Shown here one piece after another: positions 1-6,677 of a DNA stretch of 8,527 bases; within the stretch, counting starts at the first letter, position 1; each line of letters starts with the position of its first letter. The notes beneath the pieces were generated by a model that ran no database searches, had not been told where the DNA came from, and was given only the letters and a program-made list of their open reading frames with translations. The stretch comes from an uncultured Eggerthellaceae bacterium (GTDB lineage: Bacteria; Actinomycetota; Coriobacteriia; Coriobacteriales; Eggerthellaceae): positions 1-8,527 of the forward strand of contig CABVEH010000037.1 in assembly GCA_902497215.1 (NCBI GenBank), in the 5' to 3' direction. The translations under genes and the position numbers were made by a program.

Positions 1-67
1 CATGCACGGCTTTCGGCGTATAAACGCGCGAGTTACGTCCGCGATACGTCATTTCTTCCAGCATCAT
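1..67 (-). CDS. possible 5' end of an unknown gene, running off the window
   Basis: Reading the minus strand from an ATG at 67, the frame stays open to the window edge for 22 codons and begins MMLEEMTYRGRNSRVY. The composition looks protein-like and the gene would be divergent from the thioredoxin remnant. There is no clear ribosome binding site in front of either ATG (67 or 64), and 67 open bases in GC-rich DNA are not strong evidence. I do not recognise the product. Confidence 0.25.
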   Translation of the reverse strand, partial: MMLEEMTYRGRNSRVYTPKAVH

Positions 68-85
68 CGCGCAACGTGCGGGGCA

Positions 86-98
86 TAGGCTTAGCCTA
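86..98. repeat. short perfect inverted repeat
   Basis: TAGGCT-T-AGCCTA is a 13-base perfect dyad lying between the possible minus-strand gene and the start of the thioredoxin remnant. It could be a small operator for divergent transcription. No convincing promoter hexamers accompany it, so the role is open. Confidence 0.25.
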
Positions 99-130
99 GG
101 CAGGAAGTGAAGCGGATCGAAAGGCCGATC

Positions 131-437
131 ATGGAAAACGTATTCGACAGCAAGGTGATAATGGAAATCAAGGACGATGCCACCTGGTCGCGGCTGGTGG
201 ACGGGGCGGAGAACCCGGCGCGAATCCTCGGGCCTTGATCTATTCCGTGACGTTTACCATGCGAATGCCGAGGTAATGTACGACAAGGGCCCCGTCTACG
301 GGATATCCGAGACCCCCTCTTTCGTTCTGATCGATGGGGGCAAGCTGAAAGAGAAGCACGAGGGATTCCTCGATGCCGACGAGCTTGTGGCGTTCGCCCA
401 CGGAAGCTACTCCGACGACATGGGCAAGCGCATGTAG
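131..437 (+). pseudogene. thioredoxin-fold protein remnant, frameshifted and lacking the CxxC region
   Basis: An ATG at 131, six bases after GAAAGG (119-124), opens a frame starting MENVFDSKVIMEIKDDA and continuing through TWSRLVDGAENP. It reaches a TGA at 236-238. A second frame takes over from about 230 and runs to the TAG at 435-437 with DVYHANAEVMYDKGPVYGI, then SETPSFVLIDGGKLKEKHEG. That second part matches the C-terminal half of thioredoxins: the strand before the cis-proline, the TP turn and the glycine-rich last strands. Between the two halves a thioredoxin should have about 35 residues holding the WCxxC active site and its helix; only about ten are here. The simplest reading is an internal deletion of roughly 25 codons that also shifted the frame, giving a dead gene. 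A downstream in-frame start making a short functional protein cannot be excluded, but it would have no redox cysteines. Confidence 0.6.
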
Positions 438-461
438 CTTCAAGCCGCCCTTTTGAATTAC

Positions 462-501
462 AAGGCCCGAGGATTCGCGACCCGCGGGCCTTTTTGTATT
501 T
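462..501 (+). terminator. rho-independent terminator after the thioredoxin remnant
   Basis: An eight-base-pair stem, AAGGCCCG (462-469) with CGGGCCTT (485-492), encloses a 15-base loop and runs into a T-rich tail (491-501). It begins 24 bases after the remnant's stop codon and separates it from the sigma factor operon. Its survival suggests this locus was once an expressed gene. Confidence 0.8.
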
Positions 502-530
502 TCCTTGTCACGTTTCCGGCACGCGAATCG

Positions 531-537
531 TTATATT
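531..537 (+). promoter_or_regulatory. possible -10 element for the sigma factor operon
   Basis: TTATATT sits about 85 bases before the sigma factor start and just after the preceding terminator, where a promoter is expected. The nearest -35-like hexamer, TTGTCA (505-510), is 20-21 bases away, which is too far for a standard housekeeping promoter. The operon may instead use an alternative sigma factor, possibly its own product. Confidence 0.25.
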
Positions 538-621
538 GTGCAGAACGTTCTCAAGCCCCGGCCTTCGGATGCGCACCGCAGGCCAAACGCAGCAGAAACG
601 GAAACGGAGCAAGGTGACACG

Positions 622-1167
622 ATGCCACGAAGATCAACGACAGACAGGGTGGAGGCGCTCTTCAGGCTGTACGAGCAGAAGATGTACCGCATAGCCTACG
701 CCATCCTCCACGACGAAGGGCAGGCCGAGGACGCGGTCATCGCCGCCTTCGAAAAGATTCTCAAGCGCGACGGCGTCCCCCGCAGGCCCGAAAGCGACTC
801 GGCGGAGCGGCTAGTCGTTTCCGCCGTCCGTTCGACGGCCATCGACCAGTACCGCGCGAATGCCCGCGAAAGGCAGCACAGCATGCTGACGGACGACGTG
901 ACGGCGTGCATGCCGGCGACCGATCAGACGGCCAACTCGCCAATCGATGCCCATATCGAGCAGGAAAGCGTTCATGAAATGGTGGACGGCCTTCCCGAAC
1001 CATACGGAAGCGTCATAAAGGAGCGCTTCCTGCACGACCAGACCGTACGGCAGACTGCGCAAACCCTAGGCATAAGCGAATCCAACGTAAGGAAGCGCCA
1101 GGAACGCGGGCTGAACATGCTACGAGACAGGAAAGGCAGGCTTGACTATGAGATCCCAAGCCTATAG
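622..1167 (+). CDS. ECF-like sigma-70 family RNA polymerase sigma factor
   Basis: A 181-residue protein that directs RNA polymerase to a specific promoter set. Region 2 covers about residues 11-85 (LFRLYEQKMYRIAYAILHDE, then QAEDAVIAAFEKIL and VRSTAIDQYRANARER), which binds core polymerase and the -10 element. Region 4 covers about 118-170 (LPEPYGSVIKERFL, then the helix-turn-helix TVRQTAQTLGISESNVRKRQ), which reads the -35 element. There is no region 1 or 3, as expected for the small sigma-70 group. The ATG at 622 was chosen because a GAGCAAGGTG ribosome site (606-615) precedes it and because the sequence upstream in this frame shows no sigma homology. The last 20 bases overlap the next gene, so the two are translationally coupled. 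That arrangement is typical of a sigma factor with its membrane-bound regulator. The genes it controls cannot be read from the window. Confidence 0.85.
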   Translation: MPRRSTTDRVEALFRLYEQKMYRIAYAILHDEGQAEDAVIAAFEKILKRDGVPRRPESDSAERLVVSAVRSTAIDQYRANARERQHSMLTDDVTACMPATDQTANSPIDAHIEQESVHEMVDGLPEPYGSVIKERFLHDQTVRQTAQTLGISESNVRKRQERGLNMLRDRKGRLDYEIPSL

Positions 1168-2509
1168 ATACGACAACGAAACGGCGTCCCCGAATGCAGG
1201 AAATCTCGATGCCCAGGCGCAGCACCGCTTTTCCGAAAGCTACCAGCAGCGCAGGCAGGCCCTTATCGCCGAATACGGCGGCATGCCGGAAAGCGGCTCG
1301 GCACCAAGCGCCTCTTCTTCGCGCTTCAAGTGGAGAACCGTTGCGATCGCCGCGGCTGCAGCCTTGGTGGTCGTGCCCGTAAGCGCCTGGGCCGTGGCCA
1401 GCAATGCCGACTTCTTCGCTGCCGCGTTCGGAAGCAATGCCCGCGAGAGCGTGCAGTCCCACGACGAGGTGCAGGGATACAAGGACGGAAATCCCGTGAT
1501 GGTGACGTATCCAACCCGGGAATACGTCGAGGCCGACATAGACGCGGCAGAGGAGCTGCTTGGACCATACACCTCCACCGAAGAGACAAAGGTGGCCATC
1601 GGGGACCACACGCTCACGATTCAGTCGGCCGTGCGCGACAAGGACACCATGGTTGTCGGCTTCACGCTCGAGCGCCCGGGAGGAGTGACGGCCCTGCAAT
1701 GGGACGAGCTCACGAACCAGGGCAAAGGCGCCTACCAGCCCAACGACGAGCCCTATTATTGGGACTTTGTCGGCGGCATCGATGAATCCAGAAAGGCCGA
1801 AGAGATAGCATACTGGGAAACTGCCCCCTACCCCGATGATCCCGTCGAGCAGAAGGCCTATGAGTTGGGCAAATTGGCTGCCGAAGACGATTTGACCTAC
1901 AACAACTTTGCAGGAGAAGCCACCCTGGTTGACCCTGAAAAGAGCACCTCTGACAAACTTTACTGCTATGCCTACATAATTTTCACAAAGGCGCCGCAGG
2001 AAGGAGCTCCCATAACGCTGCAGGTTGGGAAACGATCAAATGAGGAAGATCGCGACTCGTCTTGGTGGGGAACCCCCTGCGATACCGAGCAAATCGTCGA
2101 AATACCCGTGAAAGACGCGATATCCGCACGAACTTTTTCTGCCGACGGAGTTGGAACGCTAGACGTCTCTCCCCTGTCGCTGCGATTCGAACATTCGGCG
2201 GAAGGCGGCATCGTAAGCGAAAGCACGGCAAGGACCAAATTCGACAAAAAGAGCGATCATCTCTGGGAGATGTCGTTCGAAGAATACTTCGCGCAATGCA
2301 ATTCGGAAGTGGACATCGACGCATGCGATAAAATCGTCATCAGATACAAGAACGGGAGCGAATATACCGTGCTCGATGAACTATCCGACCTAGACAACAC
2401 CACTTACGTGCAAGGCCGCGATAGTCGGCAGTCCGTCTGGATGTTCAACCGCTTGGTTAACCCCCAGGAAATCGAATGCATCACCATCAACGACGTGGTT
2501 TTCTCGTAA
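1148..2509 (+). CDS. single-pass membrane protein, probable anti-sigma/regulatory partner (DUF4179-like)
   Basis: 453 residues. The cytoplasmic part, residues 1-62, is polar and charged. One membrane helix follows at about 64-83 (VAIAAAAALVVVPVSAWAVA). The rest is a large acidic extracytoplasmic region of about 370 residues beginning SNADFFAAAFGSNARESVQS. This layout, placed right after an ECF-like sigma factor, resembles the DUF4179-type proteins encoded with sigma factors in Gram-positive bacteria; the family name is from memory of architecture. I see no zinc-binding HxxxCxxC anti-sigma motif, so sigma binding by the N-terminal tail is inference. The ATG at 1148 is preceded by AGGAAAGGCAGG (1129-1140). 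A TTG at 1142 is an in-frame alternative. The second half of the gene is poorer in G+C (about 47% in a sampled line near 1921) than the first (about 62% near 1441), so the outer domain may be of different origin. Confidence 0.75.
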   Translation: MRSQAYRYDNETASPNAGNLDAQAQHRFSESYQQRRQALIAEYGGMPESGSAPSASSSRFKWRTVAIAAAAALVVVPVSAWAVASNADFFAAAFGSNARESVQSHDEVQGYKDGNPVMVTYPTREYVEADIDAAEELLGPYTSTEETKVAIGDHTLTIQSAVRDKDTMVVGFTLERPGGVTALQWDELTNQGKGAYQPNDEPYYWDFVGGIDESRKAEEIAYWETAPYPDDPVEQKAYELGKLAAEDDLTYNNFAGEATLVDPEKSTSDKLYCYAYIIFTKAPQEGAPITLQVGKRSNEEDRDSSWWGTPCDTEQIVEIPVKDAISARTFSADGVGTLDVSPLSLRFEHSAEGGIVSESTARTKFDKKSDHLWEMSFEEYFAQCNSEVDIDACDKIVIRYKNGSEYTVLDELSDLDNTTYVQGRDSRQSVWMFNRLVNPQEIECITINDVVFS

Positions 2510-2532
2510 ACGAAGAGGATATAGGTTGCCGT

Positions 2533-2560
2533 AAGGGCGCAGCTCGTCTGCGCCCTTTTT
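2533..2560 (+). terminator. strong rho-independent terminator of the sigma factor operon
   Basis: A perfect ten-base-pair stem, AAGGGCGCAG (2533-2542) with CTGCGCCCTT (2548-2557), has a five-base loop and a T run (2556-2560). It starts 24 bases after the stop of the membrane protein and ends the two-gene unit. Confidence 0.9.
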
Positions 2561-2646
2561 CACCTATCGGTGTGAACGTCCCCTGTCACGCCTCAGTTGT
2601 ATCATTGGTTCCAGTAATCGCTTCTGAACCTGAAAGGACGGCCACC

Positions 2647-3045
2647 ATGGGAGCCTTCTCCGATCGCGTCTTCGGAGTTGTCCAGCAGATTCCGCGCGGC
2701 AAGGTCGCAAGCTACGGGCAAATCGCCCGCATGATCGGCGCGCCCCGCTCAGCGCGCTACGTCGGGTACGCCCTGCGAGCCAATCCGGCCCCAGGGACCG
2801 ACCCTGCTTCCATCCCCTGTCATCGCGTGGTGTTCAAGGACGGCCGCATGGCGACGGGCTTCGCCTTCGGCGGCCCAGGCGTGCAGCAAGAGATGTTGCA
2901 AAGCGAAGGGGTCGAATTCGACGACGAGGGCAGGGTCGTCATGGCTGACTTCCAATGGAACGGCGTCCCCACCGACGAGTCGGGGTTTCCCATGGGCCCT
3001 CCTGCCGACTTCGACTGGGAAGCCGAGCTCGCAGAACGCCCATGA
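2647..3045 (+). CDS. MGMT-family protein (O6-alkylguanine-DNA alkyltransferase domain only)
   Basis: A 132-residue protein with the DNA-binding and active-site domain of methylated-DNA-protein cysteine methyltransferases. Visible family motifs in order are PRGKVASYGQIA (17-27), the Asn-hinge segment RYVGYALRANP (37-47), and IPCHRVV (56-62) with the acceptor Cys58. The Cys makes it look like a true alkyltransferase rather than an ATL protein, which has Trp there. It should move alkyl groups from O6 of guanine to Cys58, one turnover per molecule. It lacks the N-terminal domain of Ada/Ogt-type enzymes and carries an acidic C-terminal tail (about 93-132, ending WEAELAERP). The start at 2647 has AAAGGA (2633-2638) eight bases upstream; an earlier in-frame start at 2476 would run through the preceding terminator. 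It appears to be a single-gene unit. Substrate range is not determinable here. Confidence 0.85.
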   Translation: MGAFSDRVFGVVQQIPRGKVASYGQIARMIGAPRSARYVGYALRANPAPGTDPASIPCHRVVFKDGRMATGFAFGGPGVQQEMLQSEGVEFDDEGRVVMADFQWNGVPTDESGFPMGPPADFDWEAELAERP

Positions 3046-3223
3046 ACGACCGGGCGCATGCGTACGCAAAGACGGGTTCCTGTCGGCCGTCCCACATAAA
3101 GCACGCCAGCGCGGATCCTTCCCCACCCGAGGATCATTCTCAACAAACCCGTGACGGCTCGCCCCAATAAAGCCCATCGCACAAGCACGCGCTCTAAACT
3201 TGGCTCGACGGGTAGGAGCAACC

Positions 3224-3565
3224 ATGAAGGCCGACGGCACGGAAACAGCAGGCGCACCCAGCATCACCTTCACGAAGCGCGGATGCTGCCACATGCTTGA
3301 CAAGCATCCTTCCCTGAAGGCGCGCATCGTCCAGGCCATCGAAGTCCAGTCGGCCAACGGGATGTTCAAGTCCAAGTTCGCATCGAAGTCGCGCTGGCAC
3401 GGCCTCCCGATCCGCGAGTGCCGAGTTAACGACAAGGGTGCGGGTTCGGTCCGCGTCGCGTTCGCCGTCGACAAGGCCAAAGCCGAGGTCCTCTACATCT
3501 CCGGCACCATCCAGAAGCAGGCCTTCACCGCAGAGCTGGAGCGTTTCCTCAAGGGGCACGCATGA
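3224..3565 (+). CDS. small RelE/ParE-like protein, candidate toxin of a two-gene module
   Basis: 113 residues, not recognised with certainty. The central and C-terminal part has a RelE-like pattern: helical segment LDKHPSLKARIVQAIE (25-40), then WHGLPIRECRV (58-68), SVRVAFAVDKAKAEVLYISG (75-94), and a last helix QAFTAELERFLKG. Beta strands with Arg residues, an xVDxxxxEVLYI strand and a C-terminal helix are what RelE/HigB mRNA interferases show, but I cannot name the catalytic residues with confidence. The ATG at 3224 follows AGGAG (3214-3218); a TTG at 3200 is an alternative. Its stop overlaps the next start (ATGA, 3562-3565). The order toxin-first would be HigBA-like. Alternatively it could be a pair of unrelated function. 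Confidence 0.5.
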   Translation: MKADGTETAGAPSITFTKRGCCHMLDKHPSLKARIVQAIEVQSANGMFKSKFASKSRWHGLPIRECRVNDKGAGSVRVAFAVDKAKAEVLYISGTIQKQAFTAELERFLKGHA

Positions 3566-3840
3566 AACTGATGCCGATAAAGCAAGCGCAGGCGAAGCTC
3601 GCGAACGCAACCGCCGACAAGGGGCTGAGGTCAATCAGGCTGAGCACCTTCAAGAAGGACCGCTCGCTGACGCTCAGGCGCGAAGGCGACGGCTGGGTTC
3701 TCGACGAGAGCGGCTTCGAGGAATCGACTTCCCCATTGCCTTCGGGGCCAGCTGGAAAGCGCATGCTAAAGGAAGCGTTCAAGCGCGAGTTCCCACGCAG
3801 CACCAGAGCCTACGTTGCGGAGAAAAGAATGCAATCCTAG
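3562..3840 (+). CDS. small basic protein coupled to the RelE-like gene, candidate antitoxin
   Basis: 92 residues, no family recognised. The start overlaps the upstream stop as ATGA, with AAGGGG (3551-3556) five bases before it, so both proteins should be made together. The sequence is rich in Lys and Arg at both ends (MKLMPIKQAQAKLANA; EAFKREFPRSTRAYVAEKR) with a more acidic middle (REGDGWVLDESGFEES, 40-55) that looks like a beta hairpin and could touch a partner. I see neither an obvious helix-turn-helix nor a ribbon-helix-helix. Role as antitoxin rests only on gene order, size and coupling. No terminator is visible between its stop and the dehydrogenase gene 79 bases downstream. Confidence 0.5.
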   Translation: MKLMPIKQAQAKLANATADKGLRSIRLSTFKKDRSLTLRREGDGWVLDESGFEESTSPLPSGPAGKRMLKEAFKREFPRSTRAYVAEKRMQS

Positions 3841-3877
3841 CAAGCCGGCAAAACCTATGGTCCCGAACGAAAGACGA

Positions 3878-3883
3878 TATACT
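3878..3883 (+). promoter_or_regulatory. -10-like element before the dehydrogenase gene
   Basis: TATACT lies 36 bases upstream of the chosen ATG. No good TTGACA-like hexamer occurs 16-18 bases further up, so this is a weak or activator-dependent promoter at best. Read-through from the preceding pair is possible. Confidence 0.3.
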
Positions 3884-3919
3884 CATCAACGCATGAGCAC
3901 AGCTTGCAAGGAGCCACGA

Positions 3920-4906
3920 ATGCCAAGAATCGTAGTCACCGACACAGACCTTGGAACCTCCGACCTCGTAAAGAAGCTCGTCGAGGGCGCGGGCATCGAA
4001 TTCGCGTCCTACGACGACGCGGGAGACTGCGATCCCAAGGCCATCATAGAGCGTCTCAAAGGCGCGGACGGGGCCATAACCTCGTACGGGCAGTACACCG
4101 CCGAGGTGTTCGAGGCACTCCCTCACCTTAAGGTTGTTAGCAAAACCGGCACCGGAGTGGACAACATAGACGTGAAAGCTGCCACCAAGAACGGCACCGC
4201 GGTATGCAACGTTCCCGGATATGGGACCGAGGTTGTGTCGGACCACGCCATCGCGCTTGCACTCGACTGCATCAGGCGCACCAACGAGATCGATGCCGAC
4301 ATGCGCAATGGCGTCTGGGACTTCAAGCGCCGGCGACCGCTAGGCCAGGTGAAGGGGCGCACGTTCGGCGTCGTGGGGCTGGGAGACATCGGAAGCGCTG
4401 CGGCGCGCAAGGCACGCGGACTGGGGTTCGACGTGGTCGCCTGGGACCGCAAGGGCAAGCCGGGCACCAAGAGCGCCGACGGTATTCCGTTCGTGTCGTT
4501 CGAAGACCTGTTGAAATCGTCCGACGTCGTCAGCTTCCACGTGGCGCTGGTCCCCGAGACCAGGCATATGCTGAACCCGGGCAACATAGGTCTGCTCAAG
4601 CAGGACGCCGTCGTGGTCAACACCTCGCGCGGAGCCGTGGTCGACCTTAACGCCGTGGCGCGGGCGCTGCAGGACGGCAACCTTTGGGGCGCAGGAATCG
4701 ACGTCTTCGAAACCGAGCCCGTGCCGATGGATGCGTCCATCATGAGTGCGCCGCACACCGTCCTAACATCGCATGCGGCCTACTGGTCGGAGGAGTCGGC
4801 GGTCGAGCTTCGCACGCGATGCACGAACAACGCGATCGCCGTGGTCCTGGGAAGAAGGCCCGAGGCCTGCGTCAACCCGGAGGTGTTGAAGGAACTAGCC
4901 GGCTGA
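3920..4906 (+). CDS. D-isomer-specific 2-hydroxyacid dehydrogenase, CtBP-like
   Basis: 328 residues, a normal length for this NAD-dependent cytoplasmic family, which interconverts D-2-hydroxyacids and 2-keto acids. The Rossmann motif GLGDIG is at 153-158, with Asp176 at the end of the second strand (VVAWDRK) fitting NAD rather than NADP. The catalytic triad is in place: Arg237 in VNTSRGAVVD, Glu266 in DVFETEP, His285 in LTSHAAYWSEES. The Arg-to-Glu spacing of 29 equals that of PGDH (SerA). The segment TGTGVDNIDVKAATKNG with NVPGYGTEVVSDHA is typical of CtBP-like bacterial members. A regulatory ACT domain is absent, which argues against a classical phosphoglycerate dehydrogenase. The ATG at 3920 has AAGGAG (3908-3913) six bases upstream; an ATG at 3893 in the same frame has no such site. 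The substrate cannot be told from sequence. It converges with the CapA gene. Confidence 0.9.
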   Translation: MPRIVVTDTDLGTSDLVKKLVEGAGIEFASYDDAGDCDPKAIIERLKGADGAITSYGQYTAEVFEALPHLKVVSKTGTGVDNIDVKAATKNGTAVCNVPGYGTEVVSDHAIALALDCIRRTNEIDADMRNGVWDFKRRRPLGQVKGRTFGVVGLGDIGSAAARKARGLGFDVVAWDRKGKPGTKSADGIPFVSFEDLLKSSDVVSFHVALVPETRHMLNPGNIGLLKQDAVVVNTSRGAVVDLNAVARALQDGNLWGAGIDVFETEPVPMDASIMSAPHTVLTSHAAYWSEESAVELRTRCTNNAIAVVLGRRPEACVNPEVLKELAG

Positions 4907-4925
4907 GGCCGTGCGCTTGCGGCCT
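4906..4925. other. short hairpin between convergent genes
   Basis: AGGCCG (4906-4911) pairs with CGGCCT (4920-4925) around an eight-base loop, right where the dehydrogenase and CapA genes meet. It overlaps both stop codons. There is no T run on either strand, so it is at best a weak bidirectional terminator or a rho-dependent pause site. Confidence 0.3.
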
Positions 4926-6105
4926 AGGCTGTCTCCGTGATCCTTCCAGCGTCGTCTATTTGCACGTTGGGAGACAGGCCTTCGAGGAAGTCGAACAGCT
5001 CGGCCTGCTCGTCCGGGTCGCCCAGGTAGTGGGTCTCGAACCCTTCCTGCATGCATGGAACGAACGACATCTCCTTCAGGCCGTCTCGCCCGATGCTCAG
5101 CTTGAGCAGCCCCGTGAATTTCGTCTCGTCGTTGAACCAGAAGTCGCCCAGGCTGTACACGATGGGCTTTCCGTCGACGTATTCCATCCCCTGAAGAACG
5201 TGCGGATGTCCTCCCACGACGATGTCGGCGCCTGATTCCAGGAACTCCCTTCCGAGCTGCTGCTGAAGGTCGTTGTAGTCGTTCGTGTCCTCGTCGCCCC
5301 AGTGGATGTAGGCGATCAGGTAGTCGCACTCCTTGGACGCCTGCTCGATCACCTCGTTGAACTCGGCCGTGTCGTAAGCCAGAAGGACGCCCGGGGAATC
5401 GTCCTCGGCCTGCGGGGTGTAGCGCATCTTCTCGGCGTTTGAGGCGCCCACGAATCCCACCTTTATCCCGTTGATGTCGAAGAACACCGGACGCTTGGCC
5501 TCGTCTATGTTCCTGCCCCCGCCCATGTACTGGATGTCCGCCTCATCAAGGAGGTCTGCAGTGTCTAGCATCGCCTCAGCGCCGTAGTCGTAGACGTGGT
5601 TGTTCGCCAGCGACACCAGGTCGGTGCCCATCTGCTTCAGCAGATCCATGCGCTCAGGGTCCGCGCGGAAGGTGTAGTACTTCCCGGCCAAGGGCTCTCC
5701 CCTGTCGCTTATGGCGTACTCGTGGTTCAGGAAGAAGACGTCCGCTCCGTTCGTGACGTCGAGGATTTCCGGAGAGACGCACTTGTCAAGTTCGCCGACC
5801 TCGTCGAAGTGGTCGAGGACGAACCCGTCCTCGGCGAAGCACAAATCGCCGGCGATGACTACCTCGGCGCGAGGGTCTTCGTAGTCGACGGGCTGTCCGT
5901 CGATCTGCACGCTGGCTGCAGATGCATCAATCTGCGCAGCTTGGGTTTCGCCAGAGGCTTCCGCGCCCTGGGTGCCCGAGAACTTAACGACCGCGCACCA
6001 GCCCACGGCGACGCAGAGCACCAGGGCTGCCACGACGAAGGGCCAGGTGCGTAGCCCCTGCGGCTTCGCCGTACGGTATCCTACCTGCTGCCTTCCCTTT
6101 GCCAT
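4924..6105 (-). CDS. membrane-anchored CapA-family protein (PGA_cap metallophosphatase-like fold)
   Basis: 393 residues. A short basic cytoplasmic head (MAKGRQQVGYRTAKPQGLR) is followed by one membrane helix at about 21-40, a flexible linker rich in Ala, Ser and Gln (45-70), and an extracytoplasmic CapA domain from about 80. Domain motifs in order are IAGDLCF (84-90), FLNHEYA (125-131), SLANNHVYDYG (165-175), YIHWGDED (266-273), GGHPHVLQG (298-306) and YSLGDFWF (317-324). The Asp, Asn and His residues correspond to a calcineurin-like metal site. The family includes CapA/PgsA of poly-gamma-glutamate capsules, but no other capsule gene is nearby, so a polyglutamate role is not supported; it may act on cell-envelope polymers. 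The ATG at 6105 was chosen over a TTG at 6162 because of a purine-rich site (GGAG and AGGGG) and because the membrane anchor then sits normally. It lies 62 bases after the RelE gene on the same strand and might be co-transcribed. Confidence 0.85.
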   Translation of the reverse strand: MAKGRQQVGYRTAKPQGLRTWPFVVAALVLCVAVGWCAVVKFSGTQGAEASGETQAAQIDASAASVQIDGQPVDYEDPRAEVVIAGDLCFAEDGFVLDHFDEVGELDKCVSPEILDVTNGADVFFLNHEYAISDRGEPLAGKYYTFRADPERMDLLKQMGTDLVSLANNHVYDYGAEAMLDTADLLDEADIQYMGGGRNIDEAKRPVFFDINGIKVGFVGASNAEKMRYTPQAEDDSPGVLLAYDTAEFNEVIEQASKECDYLIAYIHWGDEDTNDYNDLQQQLGREFLESGADIVVGGHPHVLQGMEYVDGKPIVYSLGDFWFNDETKFTGLLKLSIGRDGLKEMSFVPCMQEGFETHYLGDPDEQAELFDFLEGLSPNVQIDDAGRITETA

Positions 6106-6134
6106 CCGGCCCCTACTCCCCGCTCCTAAGACAC

Positions 6135-6164
6135 TTCGAGCACTCGAATTCTTCGGTTGCAACC
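6135..6164. repeat. two adjacent dyads between relE and capA
   Basis: TTCGAG-CA-CTCGAA (6135-6148) and GGTTGCAACC (6155-6164) are both perfect palindromes in the 62-base gap. They could be binding sites or small hairpins that attenuate read-through from the toxin gene into capA. No T run follows, so a true terminator is unlikely. Confidence 0.35.
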
Positions 6165-6167
6165 AGC

Positions 6168-6434
6168 CTAGCGTTTGTAGATATCGCTTCGATGCCCTAT
6201 CTCGATAGCAAGCACAACCAGTTCCTCATCCCTTATCTCGCACAAGATTCGATAGTCGCCCACGCGATAGCGCCACTTTCCCGACCTGTTGGCAGTGAGG
6301 CCCTTGCCGTGCGCGCGCGGGTCAGAACACCCGTCGATGTTCTTCAGTAGCCAAGCAAGAATCACCCGTCGAACCCCAGGGCTCATTTTTGATAGCTGTT
6401 TGTCCGCCCGCTTGGAGAATCTAAGCTGCCACAT
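6168..6434 (-). CDS. relE: RelE-family type II toxin
   Basis: 88 residues, the normal size for RelE/ParE-superfamily toxins, most of which cut mRNA on the ribosome. The match runs over the whole length: N-terminal strand WQLRFSKRADKQLSKM, helices VRRVILAWLLKNI, then RAHGKGLTANRSGKWRYRVG (40-59), DYRILCEIRDEELVVLAIEI and GHRSDIYKR. Basic residues expected in the active region are present: Arg55 and Arg57 in WRYR, Arg62 in DYRIL, Arg82 and Tyr86 in HRSDIY. The ATG at 6434 starts one base after the antitoxin stop, with no good ribosome site of its own, so translation should depend on the antitoxin gene just upstream. An upstream in-frame TTG at 6455 is less likely. Which subfamily (RelE, YoeB or ParE-like) is not settled. 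Confidence 0.85.
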   Translation of the reverse strand: MWQLRFSKRADKQLSKMSPGVRRVILAWLLKNIDGCSDPRAHGKGLTANRSGKWRYRVGDYRILCEIRDEELVVLAIEIGHRSDIYKR

Positions 6435-6435
6435 G

Positions 6436-6660
6436 CTAGAGGTACTTTTCAGCAATTTCGGCAGCAGAGTAGGTCACGGGATCGGATTCCAGCTCCGCTT
6501 TGGCTTCTTCCCACGCCTTTAGGTCAAGCTCGTCTTCGATACGTTCGAGGGCGGCCTTGCGCATGAACTCCGAAACGGATGTGCCGAAGGCTGCGGCATA
6601 GTCGGATATGAGCGACTTTTCTGCGCCGTCCAAGCGGATAGTCATAGTCGTCGTCGCCAT
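6436..6660 (-). CDS. relB: RelB-like ribbon-helix-helix antitoxin
   Basis: 74 residues. The first 40 form a ribbon-helix-helix DNA-binding unit: strand TTMTIRLD, helix AEKSLISDYAAAFG, turn TSVSEF and helix MRKAALERI. The acidic C-terminal half (EDELDLKAWEEAKAELESDP, then VTYSAAEIAEKYL) should wrap the RelE toxin and neutralise it. The ATG at 6660 is fixed by a perfect AGGAGG six bases upstream; longer in-frame starts (to 6738) would cross the promoter and operator. The strong antitoxin site and weak toxin site fit the usual excess of antitoxin. The complex probably represses its own promoter through the palindrome at 6678-6700. Confidence 0.85.
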   Translation of the reverse strand: MATTTMTIRLDGAEKSLISDYAAAFGTSVSEFMRKAALERIEDELDLKAWEEAKAELESDPVTYSAAEIAEKYL

Positions 6661-6677
6661 AACGTTCCTCCTATTGA

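Noticed and set aside
505..621. N-terminal extension of the sigma factor
   Set aside because: The extra 39 residues show no sigma homology, their start lacks a ribosome site, and the promoter is expected within this stretch.
1013..1699. Long open frame on the minus strand opposite the sigma factor and its partner
   Set aside because: Crosses two well-supported plus-strand genes and shows no domain.
2476..2646. Long N-terminal extension of the MGMT protein
   Set aside because: It would span the strong terminator at 2533-2560 and lacks the sequence of an MGMT N-terminal domain.
5596..6054. Open frame on the plus strand opposite capA
   Set aside because: Shadow of a well-supported gene in GC-rich DNA; the translation has no recognisable motifs.
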